64,000 nt of DNA from Pteria penguin (GCA_035048485.1 CM068593.1:3294035-3358034), one strand, 5' to 3'. Numbered from the stretch's first letter, positions 1-11,529 are shown. Made by a program: numbers and translations. The notes: generated from the letters alone by a model not told the origin.

Positions 1-412
1 GAAACCCACATGCACAACTACAAGTCATACCCTTTCATATGACATCATCAAAAGTTTTGTTCTCCCTTTAGTTAAGGAGGAGAAGCCCGGACAAGCTTTT
101 CCGACTCGCTCATTTCCCCCCACCCCAGGGGCCTGACCCCAACTTTGAAACCCACATGCACAACTACAAGTCATACCCTTTCATATGACATCATCAAAAG
201 TTTTGTTCCCCCCTTTAGTTAAGGAGGAGAAGCCTTGGCAAGCTTTTCCGACCCGCCCATTTTCCCCCACCCCAGGGGCTTGACCCCAACTTTGAAACCC
301 ACATGCACAACTACAAGTCATACCCTTTCATATGACATCATCAAAAGTTTTGTTCTCCCTTTAGTTAAGGAGGAGAAGCCCGGACAAGGACGGACGGACA
401 GACGGACGGACA
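1..412. repeat. Tandem repeat, ~147-bp unit, 2.7 copies
   Basis: The block starting GAAACCCACATGCACAACTA recurs at positions 1, 147 and 294 with few differences. Each unit contains AGTTAAGGAGGAGAAGCC followed by a pyrimidine-rich stretch. The third unit diverges after about 387 into a short ACGG/ACAG simple repeat ending near 412. The array is cut by the window edge, so its true length is unknown. If the polyketide synthase gene at 1750-1964 is intact, this lies in its first intron or beyond. Confidence 0.9.
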
Positions 413-782
413 GACGACAGCGGTATAGCATAATACGCCCACATATTTAAAAACTGGAATCGAATCACATGCAAATAAATACAAGTTAACAGATAATACA
501 AAAATCGCACAAAAAATATAAATAAATAAAGGAATGAATAATTAAAAAAAATAAATAAATAAAAATAATTTTGGGGGTTCAACGCAAAATCATTCTATCC
601 AAAGAGGTTTTTTAAGTTATAATACATTGTTTGGTACAAAAATGTTTAAAATACGACTTGAATAACAGTTGTCAATCAAAAATAATAACGGAAGTAACGA
701 GAAACATGGAAGATGTCTTCTCGATTCCCCTTCTGGCCGTTATGCAAAGGTCGTAAACATTCCTTGTTCGAAAAAAAAAAAT
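413..782. other. No gene seen; AT-rich, AAAT-rich sequence
   Basis: This stretch holds runs of AAAT/AAATA and poly-A and no protein-like open frame. It is probably intron or intergenic DNA left of the polyketide synthase exon. Confidence 0.6.
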
Positions 783-960
783 ACCAAATGAATAAATAAA
801 TAAAAAGCGTTCACAAATAGCGTATAAAGATCTTAGAAAAATATATTCCGGATATAAATATGTCAGATATGTGACATATCTTTATCTGGAATATATTTTT
901 TAAAGATGTTTTACGCTATTCGGGAATGCTGGGGGTGCTTTTATTATTTATTTATTTATC
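783..960. repeat. Long inverted repeat (fold-back, ~80-bp arms)
   Basis: The left arm ends at ATGTCA (865), the loop is about 866-871, and the right arm starts TGACAT (872). The inner 30 bp pair almost perfectly (AAAAATATATTCCGGATATA against TATCTGGAATATATTTTT). The outer parts (AATAAATAAATAAAAAGCG and TAGCGTATAAAGATC) pair with GATGTTTTACGCTA and CTTTTATTATTTATTTATT with a few mismatches. This is the form of a small fold-back MITE. No clear target duplication was found. Confidence 0.8.
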
Positions 961-1749
961 ATTAATATTTTTATTTTTTGCATGTCTGATTTATTTGACA
1001 TGCCACGTGCATTGTGTAGAAATCGTTGCACATGTTTACCTAACACCTTTCATACATGGTACAACTGCTCTTAAATCACCATAAACCACTTTGTATCTAC
1101 ATGCAAAGTTAATATTTCTATAAATAGAACGCATATCGTTTAGCAAAAATGCAGTACACATCAGAGGACAGACACGAGATGACCATTGTCCGTTATTTAT
1201 GAGACCGCAGGCAGATGCCCGGTGAGGGCAATCAGAGCGTGACAGATTGTCATATTTTTCTATTAGTACATCTCGTTACATGCAACGTTAAACAAAATGA
1301 TCACACTTCATGATGTTCCACTGACGTGACACTGACATCTGAGAAACGCTCCGTACTTTTATTGTTAGTATTTTAGCTTTCGTCTACGGTTTATTGTTTT
1401 TTTTTCGTTAAAAAAAGTAATCGAACCAGAATTTTCAAAAAAAAAAAAAATATAGTGATGATAAAACACAAAAACAACAAAAAGATAAAGAGAGAGAAGA
1501 AGAAGAATTGCAAATCCCAGAAATTCTTGAAAACTACCATCAAACCTGTGTATAAACAGTCAGCTAATGGAAGACTGACTATTATACAGAAGTGACCCTC
1601 ACAATAAAATTAAAAAAAAAAAAAGGGGGGGGGGGAGTTTGAGAAGGGGGAAGGAATAATACCAGTTATGAGTAGGTAATCACAGAGAAGGAGAAGAGAA
1701 TCCCCCCCCCTCCTTTCCATCTCTTCTATACGTTCATGAAATAACTTAC
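961..1749. other. No gene seen; probable intron of the polyketide synthase gene
   Basis: There are homopolymer runs (poly-A near 1438-1450 and 1611-1624, poly-G near 1625-1634, poly-C near 1703-1711) and no coding signal. A good splice donor read on the minus strand sits at 1749-1745 (GTAAG), so the sequence to the left should be intron of the minus-strand gene. Confidence 0.5.
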
Positions 1750-1964
1750 TTTTTGAGAAATCCCACACGTCTGACATACGTTTTCCCTGGGACATCCGGA
1801 TCGCTGTCAAAGAATTCCTCTACATTCCATCGTTCTGGTGGGATTTCAATTACGTGATTCTCGCCATTGACGAGAACACGCCAGAACTCTTCAATATTGT
1901 CAGCTCCTGGGAACATACCTCCCACTCCCACAATGGCGATCGCGTCATCGTTGTCCATCGGGCA
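1750..1964 (-). CDS. Polyketide synthase, first coding exon: N-terminus of a ketosynthase domain
   Basis: The ATG is at 1958. The frame then reads 69 codons plus two bases to a donor at 1749 (GTAAGT), and a plausible acceptor (TTTATTTAG) lies just upstream at 1965-1966. Residues 5-25 read AIAIVG-GGMFPGADNIEEFW, the conserved opening of beta-ketoacyl synthase domains in type I polyketide and animal fatty acid synthases. The following ENHVIEIPPERWN, PGKTYVRR and GFL fit the same domain. The catalytic Cys-His-His residues lie in later exons beyond the left edge and cannot be checked. The product would be cytosolic and extend acyl chains by decarboxylative Claisen condensation. The codons look unbroken. 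A pseudogene fragment is possible because only one exon is visible. Confidence 0.85.
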
Positions 1965-2059
1965 CTAAATAAACAGAATTATTACATAAAAAGTTATCAA
2001 TAATGGTAAAACTATCAAAAGTGACCAAAAAAGTGAAGGTCAAGTGTCAATTTTAATGG

Positions 2060-2137
2060 ACTTAGGGATATTGGGTTCAAATCCCTTAAGCGTTTTCGCA
2101 TTATATTGTCTTTCGGATGAGACAATGAAAACCGATG
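2060..2137 (+). repeat. Decayed SINE fragment (tRNA-head/body junction)
   Basis: GGTTCAAATCCC resembles a B box. It is followed by TGTCTTTCGGATGAGACA and AAAACCGA, which match the segment just after the tRNA-like head in the full SINE copy at 11721. Everything after about 2137 is unrelated, so this is a short remnant. Confidence 0.5.
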
Positions 2138-2218
2138 GCTCACATTATACATTGACATAATATATACATTATATTGTGGCATAATACCTGTAGTATTAAA
2201 TTATAGGTATATGCGGCG

Positions 2219-2705
2219 GTGTGCTTGGATCGAGACCGAGGGGTCCCGGGTTTGCGGAGGTGTGATTGGATCGAGACCGAGGGGTCCCGGGTTTGTGGAG
2301 GTGTGATTGGATCGAGACCGAGGGGTCCCGGGTTTGTGGGGGTGTGATTGGATCGAGACCGAGGGGTCCCGGGTTTGTGGAGGTGTGATTGGATCGAGAC
2401 CGAGAGGTCCCGGATTCCTTGTGGTGTGATTGGATCGAGACCGAGAGGTCCCGGATTCCTTGTGGTGTGCTTGGATCGAGACCGAGGGGTCCCGGGTTCG
2501 TGGTGGTGTGATTGGATCGAGACCAAGGGGTCCCTTATTCGTGATGTTGTGCTGAGGTCGTGACAAAGGTCCTGGGTTTGAGGTGGTATGATTGGATCGA
2601 AACCGAGAGGACCCGGGTTCCTTGTAGTGTTCTTAAGTCGTGACCGAGAGGTCCCGGGTTCGAAGTGGTGCGATTGGATCGAGACCGAGGGGTCCCGGGT
2701 TCGCC
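2219..2705. repeat. Tandem array, 41-bp unit, ~12 copies, built from SINE-head sequence
   Basis: The unit is close to GTGTGATTGGATCGAGACCG + AGGGGTCCCGGGTTCGTGGTG, repeating every 41 bp. The last units drift (for example AAGTCGTGACCGAGAGGTCC near 2635). The core TCGTGACCGAGAGGTCCCGG + GTTCGA is the anticodon-to-T-loop part of the tRNA-like SINE heads seen at 32950-33020 (minus) and 45320-45360 (plus). Open frames through the array are artefacts of the repeat. Confidence 0.9.
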
Positions 2706-2930
2706 TCTCACTGCCTTTAATTTAACACGAGACAGTTATAAAACGTTAGACGCTGATGTGATAATTATCCTTCATTGTTGTACGTGGAATGAACTTGGCG
2801 AGAAATCTAAACAAAAACAAACGAATCGTATAACCTAAAATTAATCGTCAGTGTCTACCGTAACATGGAGCTCAACTCGCGCAAGACACCGACGAGCCGT
2901 CACCCGGGCTCGAATTCGGGTCCCATGTGT

Positions 2931-3040
2931 TATGGCTTTGGTTTTATCGTAAGCGATAGGCGCCTATAGCTTATGACTTGGGTTTTATCGTAAGCGATAT
3001 AGTACCATGGGTTATGACTTTGATTTTATCGTAAGCGATA
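2931..3040. repeat. Three tandem 41-bp units with a small hairpin
   Basis: TTATGGCTTTGGTTTTATCG or close variants recur at 2930, 2971 and 3012. Each unit ends in TATCG-TAAG-CGATA, which can form a five-pair hairpin. The period equals that of the preceding array, but I see no sequence similarity between them. Confidence 0.8.
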
Positions 3041-4046
3041 ATACAAATTCTCGGTCATATATTATAAATATTATTTATCAATATTAATATCAGCATTTGA
3101 ATTCACTGGAGAAGTTTACATGGGTGGAGAAGTTTACATGGATGGAGCATTCTTTGTCACTCACTAAATTAAGGTAATAATCATAGTAAAAACAAAAGAC
3201 TGAAAAATCAAATTTACTTAGAAACTAAAGATTAATCCTGAGGGGTGGGTCATCTAAGTGTTTGTAAATGAACCCCATTACCAGCAAGATGTTGTATCTA
3301 ATACCCATAACTCATGTGCGTACATGAGATGTCCCACCTACGACGTAAAACGTAAAGTACCTGTCTGGTTTGTTCATATGATATGTTGTTCTACATAGCT
3401 AATAAATAAATGTAAAAAGAAAGTGATAAAGTAGAAAAACGGAATCACGTGCAAAGAAGAAATGTATGCATAGACGATCATTTCAGAATATGATTTTATT
3501 TCAATTATTTATTTATTTATTTCTAAAAACAATTTGTTAAAATAAAAATTTGAAGAGTTCACTGGCCAATAATGTTTGATTGTGATGTACTCAGTATTAA
3601 TTAGAGTACGAGATCATTGAGAAAAAAAAAAAAGAATATATGTTCAAAATAATTAAAACGAAAAATATGTGCGAGATACATCAATAAAATCAAAATAAGT
3701 ATCAAAATACAAAGAACTAATATTTTTACAATGAAATTATAGATAATTTAAATAATAATGACAATTTTTTAAAACATAGATCAATAAACATAGTATGCGA
3801 ACCGTGCGCGTATTGTATACGAGCCGTGTGCGTATTGTATACGATCCCTAGGAATAAGTTCTATTTATTCCAATTCGCAAGTTCAAATACAAAAGTCTAA
3901 ACAGATGATAGAGGAAATGAGTATGATATAAAAAAAAGCGAAAAGAAAACTAACTAAAACAAATCAGTTGATTTAGTGATCAATTTATATTCAATCAAAT
4001 GCAATTCATGCATGTTACAAAGGTCAGTAACTTTTGTTCAAAAACT

Positions 4047-4047
<1 letters not shown>
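3041..4047. other. No gene seen; AT-rich DNA
   Basis: There is a small direct duplication of GGAGAAGTTTACATGG near 3110-3140, TTTA/AAAT runs near 3495-3525, and a short duplication around GTATTGTATACGA near 3810-3845. Nothing protein-like was found on either strand. Confidence 0.55.

Positions 4048-4092
<45 letters not shown>
4048..4092. repeat. (GA)n microsatellite
   Basis: About 22 uninterrupted GA units. The short open frame across it (RERERE) is an artefact. Confidence 0.95.
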
Positions 4093-4094
<2 letters not shown>

Positions 4095-4916
4095 TTATTT
4101 ACAGATTACCAGTACATATTCTACAAATCAGTATCAAAAACTTTACTATAGCTTGTATCATTTCAATGAAAAAGTAAGTGTTTAACTTGACCATTCAATA
4201 GCTTCACCTTCGGAGAAAGTTTTGAACAAATCGTCCCATACCGATGTACAAAAACTGCATTTGCTGAGATGTTATTTCTCTGTGTGTGACAAAAGTTGCA
4301 AAACAAGATAAAGTTTAAAAGGCAAAAGAATTTGAAAATTAAAAAGGCAAAAGAATTTGAAAATTAAAAAACTGATCCTGAAGTAAAACCAGAATTATTG
4401 TGAACACTCACCGTTGCCTGTCGAAGTCACGATCCCAGTGGAAATAACACATTTCCAGTATATATACCCCCTATATGTTAGCGGCCTCTGTAATTAGTAC
4501 TCCATGTACTACGCGTGCGGAGGAATATGTAAGGGTCAAACAAATAGGGCATGACACCATCCTAATCACGAGTTGTCGCTCTTGACTAATGTGGGATCTT
4601 TTCTTGTCTTGAGACTGATCATGATTGGAGTGTCATGTTTTAAAATTTGGATTGACTTGGGGTGGTGTCTATAAAAATTTTGTGTTTACCAACCCCAAGT
4701 TAATTCAAAATTTAAAAATGATAGGGGTATCACTCGGTGTTTGAAGTCTTTAAATCGGTGGAAAACTACTTTTACGAATCGGTCGGGGTTAAAAACTAGC
4801 ACACCGCAACCGCGGGAAAGGATGGTGAAAGACTCTTTTAAAAAATGAAAATAGAAATAAATAAATAAGTAAAAAAGATCGTTTTAATAAAAATGTTTTG
4901 AGTTTCAGGTTTGAGA
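4093..4916. other. No gene seen
   Basis: AT-rich single-copy-looking sequence. A short tandem duplication, AGGCAAAAGAATTTGAAAATT, lies near 4319-4365. No exon with convincing coding content was found. Confidence 0.5.
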
Positions 4917-5175
4917 TTGATTGATAATGGTTGTACGTCACTCCACGACTATTTCACGTATATGGTGACGGCATCTGCCTGATAAATTAAGACCTTTGCA
5001 TCTGACCCACCCAAAGCAGTGAGGGATCTTTTTACGTGCCACGCACACCGTGACACGGGACCTCGGCTTTTACTATCTCATCCGAAAGACAGAACACCGG
5101 TGTGCCCAGGGCGGGAGTCGAACCCGGGACCTCTCGATCACAAGCCGAGCACCTTATCCACTAGGCCACATCGGC
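4917..5175 (-). mobile_element. tRNA-derived SINE (family A), full length, with 13-bp target duplication
   Basis: Read on the minus strand, a tRNA-like head starts GCCGATGTGGCCTAGTGG (A box) and has a B box of the GGTTCGACTCC type near 5110-5125. A conserved body follows (AGATCCCTCACTGC, CAGATGCCGTCACCATATAC), and the tail is GTGACGTACAACCATTATCA. The insertion is flanked by TTCAGGTTTGAGA at 4904-4916 and again at 5176-5188, a perfect 13-bp duplication. It is nonautonomous and transcribed by RNA polymerase III. Confidence 0.93.
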
Positions 5176-5188
5176 TTCAGGTTTGAGA

Positions 5189-5967
5189 ACCTGTTATGTA
5201 AAACTACCAGTTGAATTAGGACTTTGGAGTGACATACTCAAGGAAGACAGAAGTTGTCATCTATGTTATAAATTTGAAATTGGTGATGAATTTCATTACA
5301 TTTTTTCTTGTAATGGCAATAATTTAAGAAATCCCAGAATTAAGAAGAGATAAGAATCGCACATTTATCTACCTAACTATTATACACATAATCCAAATAT
5401 TTTCAAATTTGATAATTTTTCAGAAATTATTTCAATTTAATAAATAATAAAAATGGGAAAATTATTAAAATTTGAACAGAGAGAGTCAATTCTCCGGGTT
5501 AACTAGCCATGTTGTCTGTTTACATTAACACCACATGGGCATCCTCATCAATCTTCCTTTTTGTTCCACAGAACTCGCCCAGTGATAGCTCTTCAAAACA
5601 TTCTCGCTCAGATACGCCACGCCTACTATTCAACCACAGTTCATAATGCTCCGCCCATTTCATTTTCTGAAAACTGAATCAGTGATTTTTACGTAACCGA
5701 ACTTGTCGTCTGCTAAAACATATTAGAATAGAAATATCAACACTACCTAGCCGTGGTTTATTGTCCAGGAATTCCCCGAGTCAATTCAGTTTAAAGCAAT
5801 TAAAAACAAAAACAAGCAAAAACAAAAAAATTTAGTCGATACTGAAATTCAGTTTATTTAGAATAAATGTCATTGTCATGCATGTATTACTTTTTTTATT
5901 GACATTTCATTTTTTTCTTTGTGATAAATATATCACGTGATAAATTTGTTGATTGATTAATTGATTT

Positions 5968-5968
<1 letters not shown>
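5189..5968. other. No gene seen
   Basis: AT-rich sequence with no coherent open frame. The stretch AACTCGCCCAGTGATAGCTC near 5572 is less AT-rich but not recognisably coding. Confidence 0.5.

Positions 5969-6022
<54 letters not shown>
5969..6022. repeat. (TCTA)n microsatellite
   Basis: About 13 perfect tetranucleotide units. Confidence 0.95.
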
Positions 6023-6457
6023 CAACTTATTTATTCATCTTTAACTAATTGCTATTCTTATCTCGTTAAGGTTTGTTTCCAGTGGCAAATCCAGAATTTC
6101 CCACAGGGAGGGGGGAGGGGGGCATGTGTATTACCCAAACTACTCGGCCATTTTTGGTGTTCAAATCTGGATTTTTACTAATAAATATGTGGTGAAAAAG
6201 GGGAGGGGGGTTCCCGCCCCCTCTAAATCCGCCACTGGTTTCTCGTCTCTATATCTTGTACTATGATTACTGGCACTTTGATTCGAATTTAGATAAAACC
6301 TAGTGGTTAAGATATTCAAAATCAGCTTTGAGAGGCCTCGTTAATAAAACTATAGGGGTTAGAATTTAGCACAAGGACAAAAAATGACCATCAGTGTTTA
6401 CTGACCATAAACTCTGTAAATCATTGTATTGAAGTACATTACAATGTCATTAATGGG
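6023..6457. other. No gene seen; leader to the 28-bp array
   Basis: It includes a G-rich motif pair near 6100-6120 and 6195-6210 around CCACTGG and AAATCC, resembling the arms of a small dispersed repeat (AGTGGCAAATCCAGAATTTC against AAATCCGCCACTGGTTTC in inverted order). Confidence 0.45.
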
Positions 6458-8152
6458 CTTTGGTCGCGCTACGAAAACAATGACCACAACAGTTTGTTAC
6501 AAAAGCATTGACCACAACAATATGTTACGAAAGCACTGACCGCTACATTATGTTACGAAAGCACTGACCACCACAGAATGTAACAAAAGAATGACCACCA
6601 CAATATGTTCCGAAAACACTGGCCACCACAGTATGTTATAAAAGCACTGTCCACCACAGTATGTTACGAAAGTACTGACCACTGAAGTATGCTACGAAAG
6701 CACTGACCACCACAATAAGTTACAAGAGCACTGGCCACTACAGAATGTTACGAATGCATTGACCACCACAGGATGTTGAGAAAGCACTGACCACCACAAT
6801 ATGTTACGAAAGCACTGACCACCACAATATGCTGTGAAAGCACTGACCTATACAGTATGCTGTGAAAGCACTGACCACCACAGTATCAGTAGTCTATGTC
6901 TCTGACAGTATGCTACAAAAGCACTGACCACTACAGTATGTTATAAAAGCACCGACCACCACATTATGTTACGAAAGCACTGTTCACCACAGTATTTTTC
7001 AAAAGCACTGACCACCACAGTATGCTACGAAAGCACTGACCTCCACAGTATGATACGAAAGCGCTGACCACCACAGTATGCTATGAAAGCACTGACCACC
7101 ACGGCATGTTATAAAAGCATGTTGTAAAAGCACTGACCACCACAGTATGGAATTAAAGAATACTGAAATAGCAGTCCAGACTAGCGATACCACGTGTGTT
7201 ACCACTGACCATTACACTGTGTTGTGAAAATACTGACCACTAGTGTATGTTAAGAAAGCATTGACCACTCCAGTGTGTTACGAAAGTACTGACCACTCCA
7301 CTATGATTTGATAGCACTGTTCACCACAGTAATTACGAATGCACTGACCACTACATTATGTAACAAAAGCACTGACCGCCACAGTATGCTACTGAAGAAC
7401 TGTGGTGGAAAGTGCTTTCGTAACATACTGTGGCGGTCAGTGCTTTCATAGCATACTGTGGTGGTCATCCACAGTATGCTATGAAAGCACTGACCGCCAC
7501 AGTATGCTACGAAAGAACCGACCACCACAGTATGCTATGAAAGCACTGACCACCACAATATGTTACGAAAGCACTTTCCACCACAGTATATTATAAAAGC
7601 ACTGACCACTACAGCATGTTACGAAAGAGCTGACCACCACAGTATGTTATAAAAGCACTGACCACTACAGCATGTTACGAAAGAGCTGACCACCACAGTA
7701 TGTTATAAAACACTGTCCACTATAGTATGTAACAATGCACTGTCCGCCACAGTATGCTACGAAAGTACTGACCACCACGGTATGTTATAAAAGAACCGAC
7801 CACCACAGTATGTTATAAAAGCACTGACCACCACAGTATGTTATAAAAGCACTGTCCACTACAGCATGTTACGAAAGAACTGACCTCTACAGCATATTAT
7901 AAAAGAACTGAAAACCACAGTAAGTTATAAAGCACTGTCCACCACAGTATATTACGAAAGCACTGTCTTCCACAGCATGTTATGAATAAAAAAGAAACAA
8001 AAACTGACCACCACAGTATATTACGAAAGAACTGACCACCACAGCATGTTATAAAAACACTGACCGTCACAGCATGTTGTAAAAGCACTGGCCACCACAG
8101 TATGGACTTAAAGAATACTGAAATAGCAGTCCAGACTAGCGATACCACGGGA
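6458..8152. repeat. Degenerate ~28-bp tandem array with an internal inversion
   Basis: The unit is close to CTGACCACCACAGTATGTTA + CGAAAGCA. More than 50 diverged copies fill the interval. Units at about 7402-7462 run in the opposite direction. A 57-bp non-repeat block beginning CAGTATGGA, with TTAAAGAATACTGAAATAGC and CAGTCCAGACTAGCGATACC, occurs at 7141-7198 and again at 8096-8150. The array therefore seems to have been duplicated together with its right boundary. Open frames such as CGGQCFHSILWWS on either strand are repeat artefacts. Confidence 0.93.
7402..7528. repeat. Palindrome within the 28-bp array
   Basis: A perfect inverted repeat of about 35 bp has its left arm at 7427-7461, the spacer TGGTCAT at 7462-7468 and its right arm at 7469-7503. 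Imperfect pairing continues outward on both sides. It is formed by head-to-head array units. Confidence 0.9.
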
Positions 8153-8547
8153 CATATAAGTGTAAAGAAATTAAAAAGTATGATTTTATAGGTCTACAGC
8201 GATAATATTGCCCATGTTTATAAACACGACGAGTCTAAATTTTATCATAACGGGGAGACAGGCTTATCATGGTCAAATATTCGTAAAAGGTATATTATTG
8301 CTTTGAATGACAGTAGATTTTCGCCTCAGTTCATAGTAGAGGAATACACCAGTTACTGCTAAACCACATACACTCTTATTATGATGTTTAAAACACTGCC
8401 ATTCAAATGAATAAGGGTATGTATTGAAAGAAATATACTTTGTTAAACACCCCTATAATTTGATAATGGAGTCTTTGTTTTCGTTTTTTAAAAGCCCGAA
8501 TGAGCACAGTTATCGCTGTAGACCTATATTTATTTTTCTATTATTTG
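8153..8547. other. No gene seen
   Basis: Non-repetitive AT-rich DNA between the array and a microsatellite cluster, without coding signal. Confidence 0.5.
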
Positions 8548-8589
8548 TTTAATTCTTCTTCTTCTTCTTCTTCTCTTCATTTTCTTCTT

Positions 8590-8620
<31 letters not shown>

Positions 8621-8875
8621 TCATTATTATTATTATCACCTTTATTATTATTATTATTAATAATTATTATTTCTATACACAAATTTAGTTTAATTTTTAT
8701 TTGATCACTTTGTAATATAATTTATACAATTATAATAATGTATTATTGATTTATCATTTAATTATAAATTTATTTGTTTATTGATCTCTCTATTTATTTA
8801 TTTATTTATTTATTTACTTATTTCATTTTATTATTTATTTATTCATTTTAATTTATTTTCATCGATATAGTTAAT
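8548..8875. repeat. Microsatellite cluster: (TTC)n, (ATT)n, (TTTA)n
   Basis: TTC runs lie at about 8553-8620, ATT runs at 8622-8668 and TTTA-type runs at 8785-8865, with AT-rich spacers. Confidence 0.9.
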
Positions 8876-9163
8876 TCTTATTCATATCAATTTAACTCCT
8901 ACGCAATATTTTCTATATAATATGTTTTATATCTATTCGGACATCAAGGCCAATGGTCATCCTCTTCGGACAAAGGTTAGAGAATCTCCCGTCCAGTAGT
9001 GATGTATATAAACAAATGTATTTATCCTAGTACCCGACGTATTTTTATGTGACCGCTTTATTTATGTATATAGGTTTTTTTTTTATTTCTAGAGACTGTC
9101 GTATATTCCGTCCATGTCAAAGTATATAGTTTAATCACCGCCGATACATATCCTTTGCCAGTA
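8876..9163. other. No gene seen
   Basis: AT-rich spacer before the 43-bp array. Confidence 0.5.
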
Positions 9164-9950
9164 GATATGGGTCATGGTTTATTTTTATTTTGACCGTGTT
9201 CTGGTAGCTATAGGTCTTGGTATATTTTTACTTGGCCGTGTTCTGGTAGCTATGGGTCATGGGTATAGTTTTACTTTGGCCATGTTCTGGTAGCTATGGG
9301 TCATGGTATATTTTTACATTGGCCGTGTTCTGGTAGCTATGGGCCATGGTATATTTTTACTTTGGCTGTGTTCTGGTAGGACCTGTGTCATGGTTTATTT
9401 TTACTTTGGCTGTGTTCTGGTAGGTATGTGTCATGGTGTATTTTTACTTTGGCCGTGTTCTGGTAGGTATGGGTCATGGTATATTTTTACTTTGACCGTG
9501 TTCTGGTAGGTATGGGCCATGGTTTATTTTTACTTTGGCCGTGTTCTACTAGGTATGGGTCATGGTATATTTTTACTTAGGCCGTGTTCTGCTGGGTATG
9601 GGTCATGGTATATTTTTCCTTTGGCCGTGTTCTGGTAGGTATGGGTCAAGGTATATTTTTACTTTGGCCGTGTTCTGGTAGGTATGGGTCATGGTGTATG
9701 TGTAATTTGGCCGTGTTCTCGTAGGTATGGGTCATTGTTTTCTTTTACTTTGGCCATTTTCTCGTAGGTATGGGTCATGGTGTATGTGTACTTTGTTCGT
9801 GTTCTCGTAGGTATCGGTCATGGTTTTGTTTTACTTTGGTCGTGTTCTTGTAGGTATGGGTCATGGTTTAGTTTTACTTTGGCCGTTTTCTGGTAGGTAA
9901 GGGTAAAAGTTTATTAGTATTTTTGGCTGGTAGGCGGGTATAAGCCATGG
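9164..9950. repeat. Tandem array, 43-bp unit, ~18 copies
   Basis: The unit is close to GTTCTGGTAGGTATGGGTCA + TGGTATATTTTTACTTTGGCCGT. Spacing is 43 bp between TAGGTATG occurrences (for example 9421 and 9464). Copies at the right end are the most diverged. Open frames through it are artefacts. Confidence 0.93.
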
Positions 9951-10074
9951 TATATATTTTTACCTTTTCCCGGTGGAAATAATGTGGAATGGATGGATGA
10001 ACTTCAGCGAGTAAGTATAGGGTATTTTCCCTTATAGATAGTAAGCTGTACTTTCTTATGTCTTTATTTATAGA

Positions 10075-10417
10075 GTTTGTCCATGTGATGTCACACTACT
10101 AGCATTAGTGGCCATGTTGGAGTACAACTCTCGGACTTTTTCCATCTCTACCATGTAAACTTCATTAAATTTCTGAGAAATTAACTATTTATCAGGGTAG
10201 ATTTCGTGACTTCAGTCTTACTTAATCAGTAAATATAATCAATTAGTTGAAAATTTTCTGTAAAGCATTTAAATATACAATGCATTTTTTTCATAAAATT
10301 AAGCTAAATCAACCAGTTTTATACGAGCATTGATGTATAAAGTCCGAGAGTTGTACTCCAATGAGGGAGATAACTCTAGCTAATTTGAGGAAAACAGGGT
10401 TGTATGGGAACACTCTA
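10075..10417 (+). mobile_element. ~340-bp MITE-like element, copy 1
   Basis: The same sequence occurs inverted at 49565-49896. Its ends are imperfect inverted repeats (TAGAGTTTGTCCATGTGA against TAGAGTGTTCCCATACAA). A strong subterminal inverted repeat, GGAGTACAACTCTCGGACTT, appears at about 10119 and reversed at about 10340. No coding capacity. The transposase that moves it cannot be named from this sequence. Confidence 0.85.
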
Positions 10418-11265
10418 TTTATCTATCCATCTATCTAATTTTTTTTTGTGTGGGGGGAGGGGGGGGGGAGTAAGTCGTTTCGCTTGTTGGGTACTCTCTT
10501 TGTATGTGTTGTGTTTTGGTTTTGGTTTTTTGGTTTTGCTTTTGATTATGTTTTGTTTCTTCTTCTTCTTCTTCTTCTTCTTTATAAGAAAGTTATAAAA
10601 TGCTTTGAAGTGTATCTTTATTTCTTAGTAATTTTAGGGGGTTTGATTCGTTTTTGTTTGGTTTGGTTTTGGGCTTCATTATGATAAATAATTTTTTTAC
10701 CTTTAACGGGTAGGTTGGTGTGGAGTAGAGAAGATCATTTTATAATACATGTAATGTGAATTTATTGACTTTGTCCTGCCCGTTCCCGTTGTCATGTTTC
10801 CTTTGTGTTTTGATGTTGACACTCTTGACACAAGAACCCATTAGTCACTCATTTGTTTTATTATTTTGTCTGACAGGGCGACATTAATTACAAGACATGA
10901 AGCGCACATAGTCCATCGGGACATGTTTTTCGGATTTGGGTTTTAACTATTATTATTATTGTTTCTTTGTTTAGTTTTTTTGTATGTTTTGTTATGCTTT
11001 GTGGATTTTTTTCTTTTTGTGAAGGAGGGGGGGGGGGGTTTACATAATGGTATCTTTACCCAATCCAAGTCGCCTCGCTATGACAGCTTTGGTTGAAAAT
11101 AGCAAGAATTATACTTCATCTGTACCAAAATTCATTGAAATCCCCTTAGCAGTGTGAGAGAAAAAATACTCCAGTTCTATGACCGAAGAATGTCAAAATT
11201 TCTAATTATGGTAATGAAGGCCATATATAAAAGTTTTGCATATATTCCGGTACCTTAATATAGAG
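10418..11265. other. No gene seen; G-rich and T-rich low complexity
   Basis: It contains poly-G tracts near 10452-10470 and 11026-11038 and a short TTC run near 10558-10580. No coding signal was found. Confidence 0.55.
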
Positions 11266-11303
11266 ATGCACATGAATACACAACTATATATATTCATGTG
11301 CAT
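11266..11303. repeat. Perfect 13-bp hairpin
   Basis: ATGCACATGAATA (11266-11278) pairs exactly with TATTCATGTGCAT (11291-11303) across a 12-base loop. It sits in AT-rich DNA; function unknown. Confidence 0.85.
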
Positions 11304-11529
11304 TTTTGTTTCTAAGAATTGTGTTTTGGGGAAATGGGGTGGGGGTGTTCGTGCAAAAGAGAAACTTTTGTGCAAAATTGGAGATGTGTTATACATTGAT
11401 GTCTTGGTCCATTTGTGTATCAAGCAATTACTAGTTCGACGAAAATTTGGACTTTCGCAAGAAGTTTTGGGGGTCACGTGATGAGGTGTGTAAAAACGCT
11501 ACAGATATTTTATGATTACTTTATATAGA

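Noticed and set aside
2140..2566. Open frames of 121-128 codons on the minus strand with PLGLDPITPP-type repeats
   Set aside because: They follow the 41-bp tandem array and appear in several frames at once; no non-repeat coding content.
6458..8152. CRISPR-like array
   Set aside because: Regular ~28-bp repeats, but no unique spacers between them; units are contiguous, diverged and in eukaryotic DNA.
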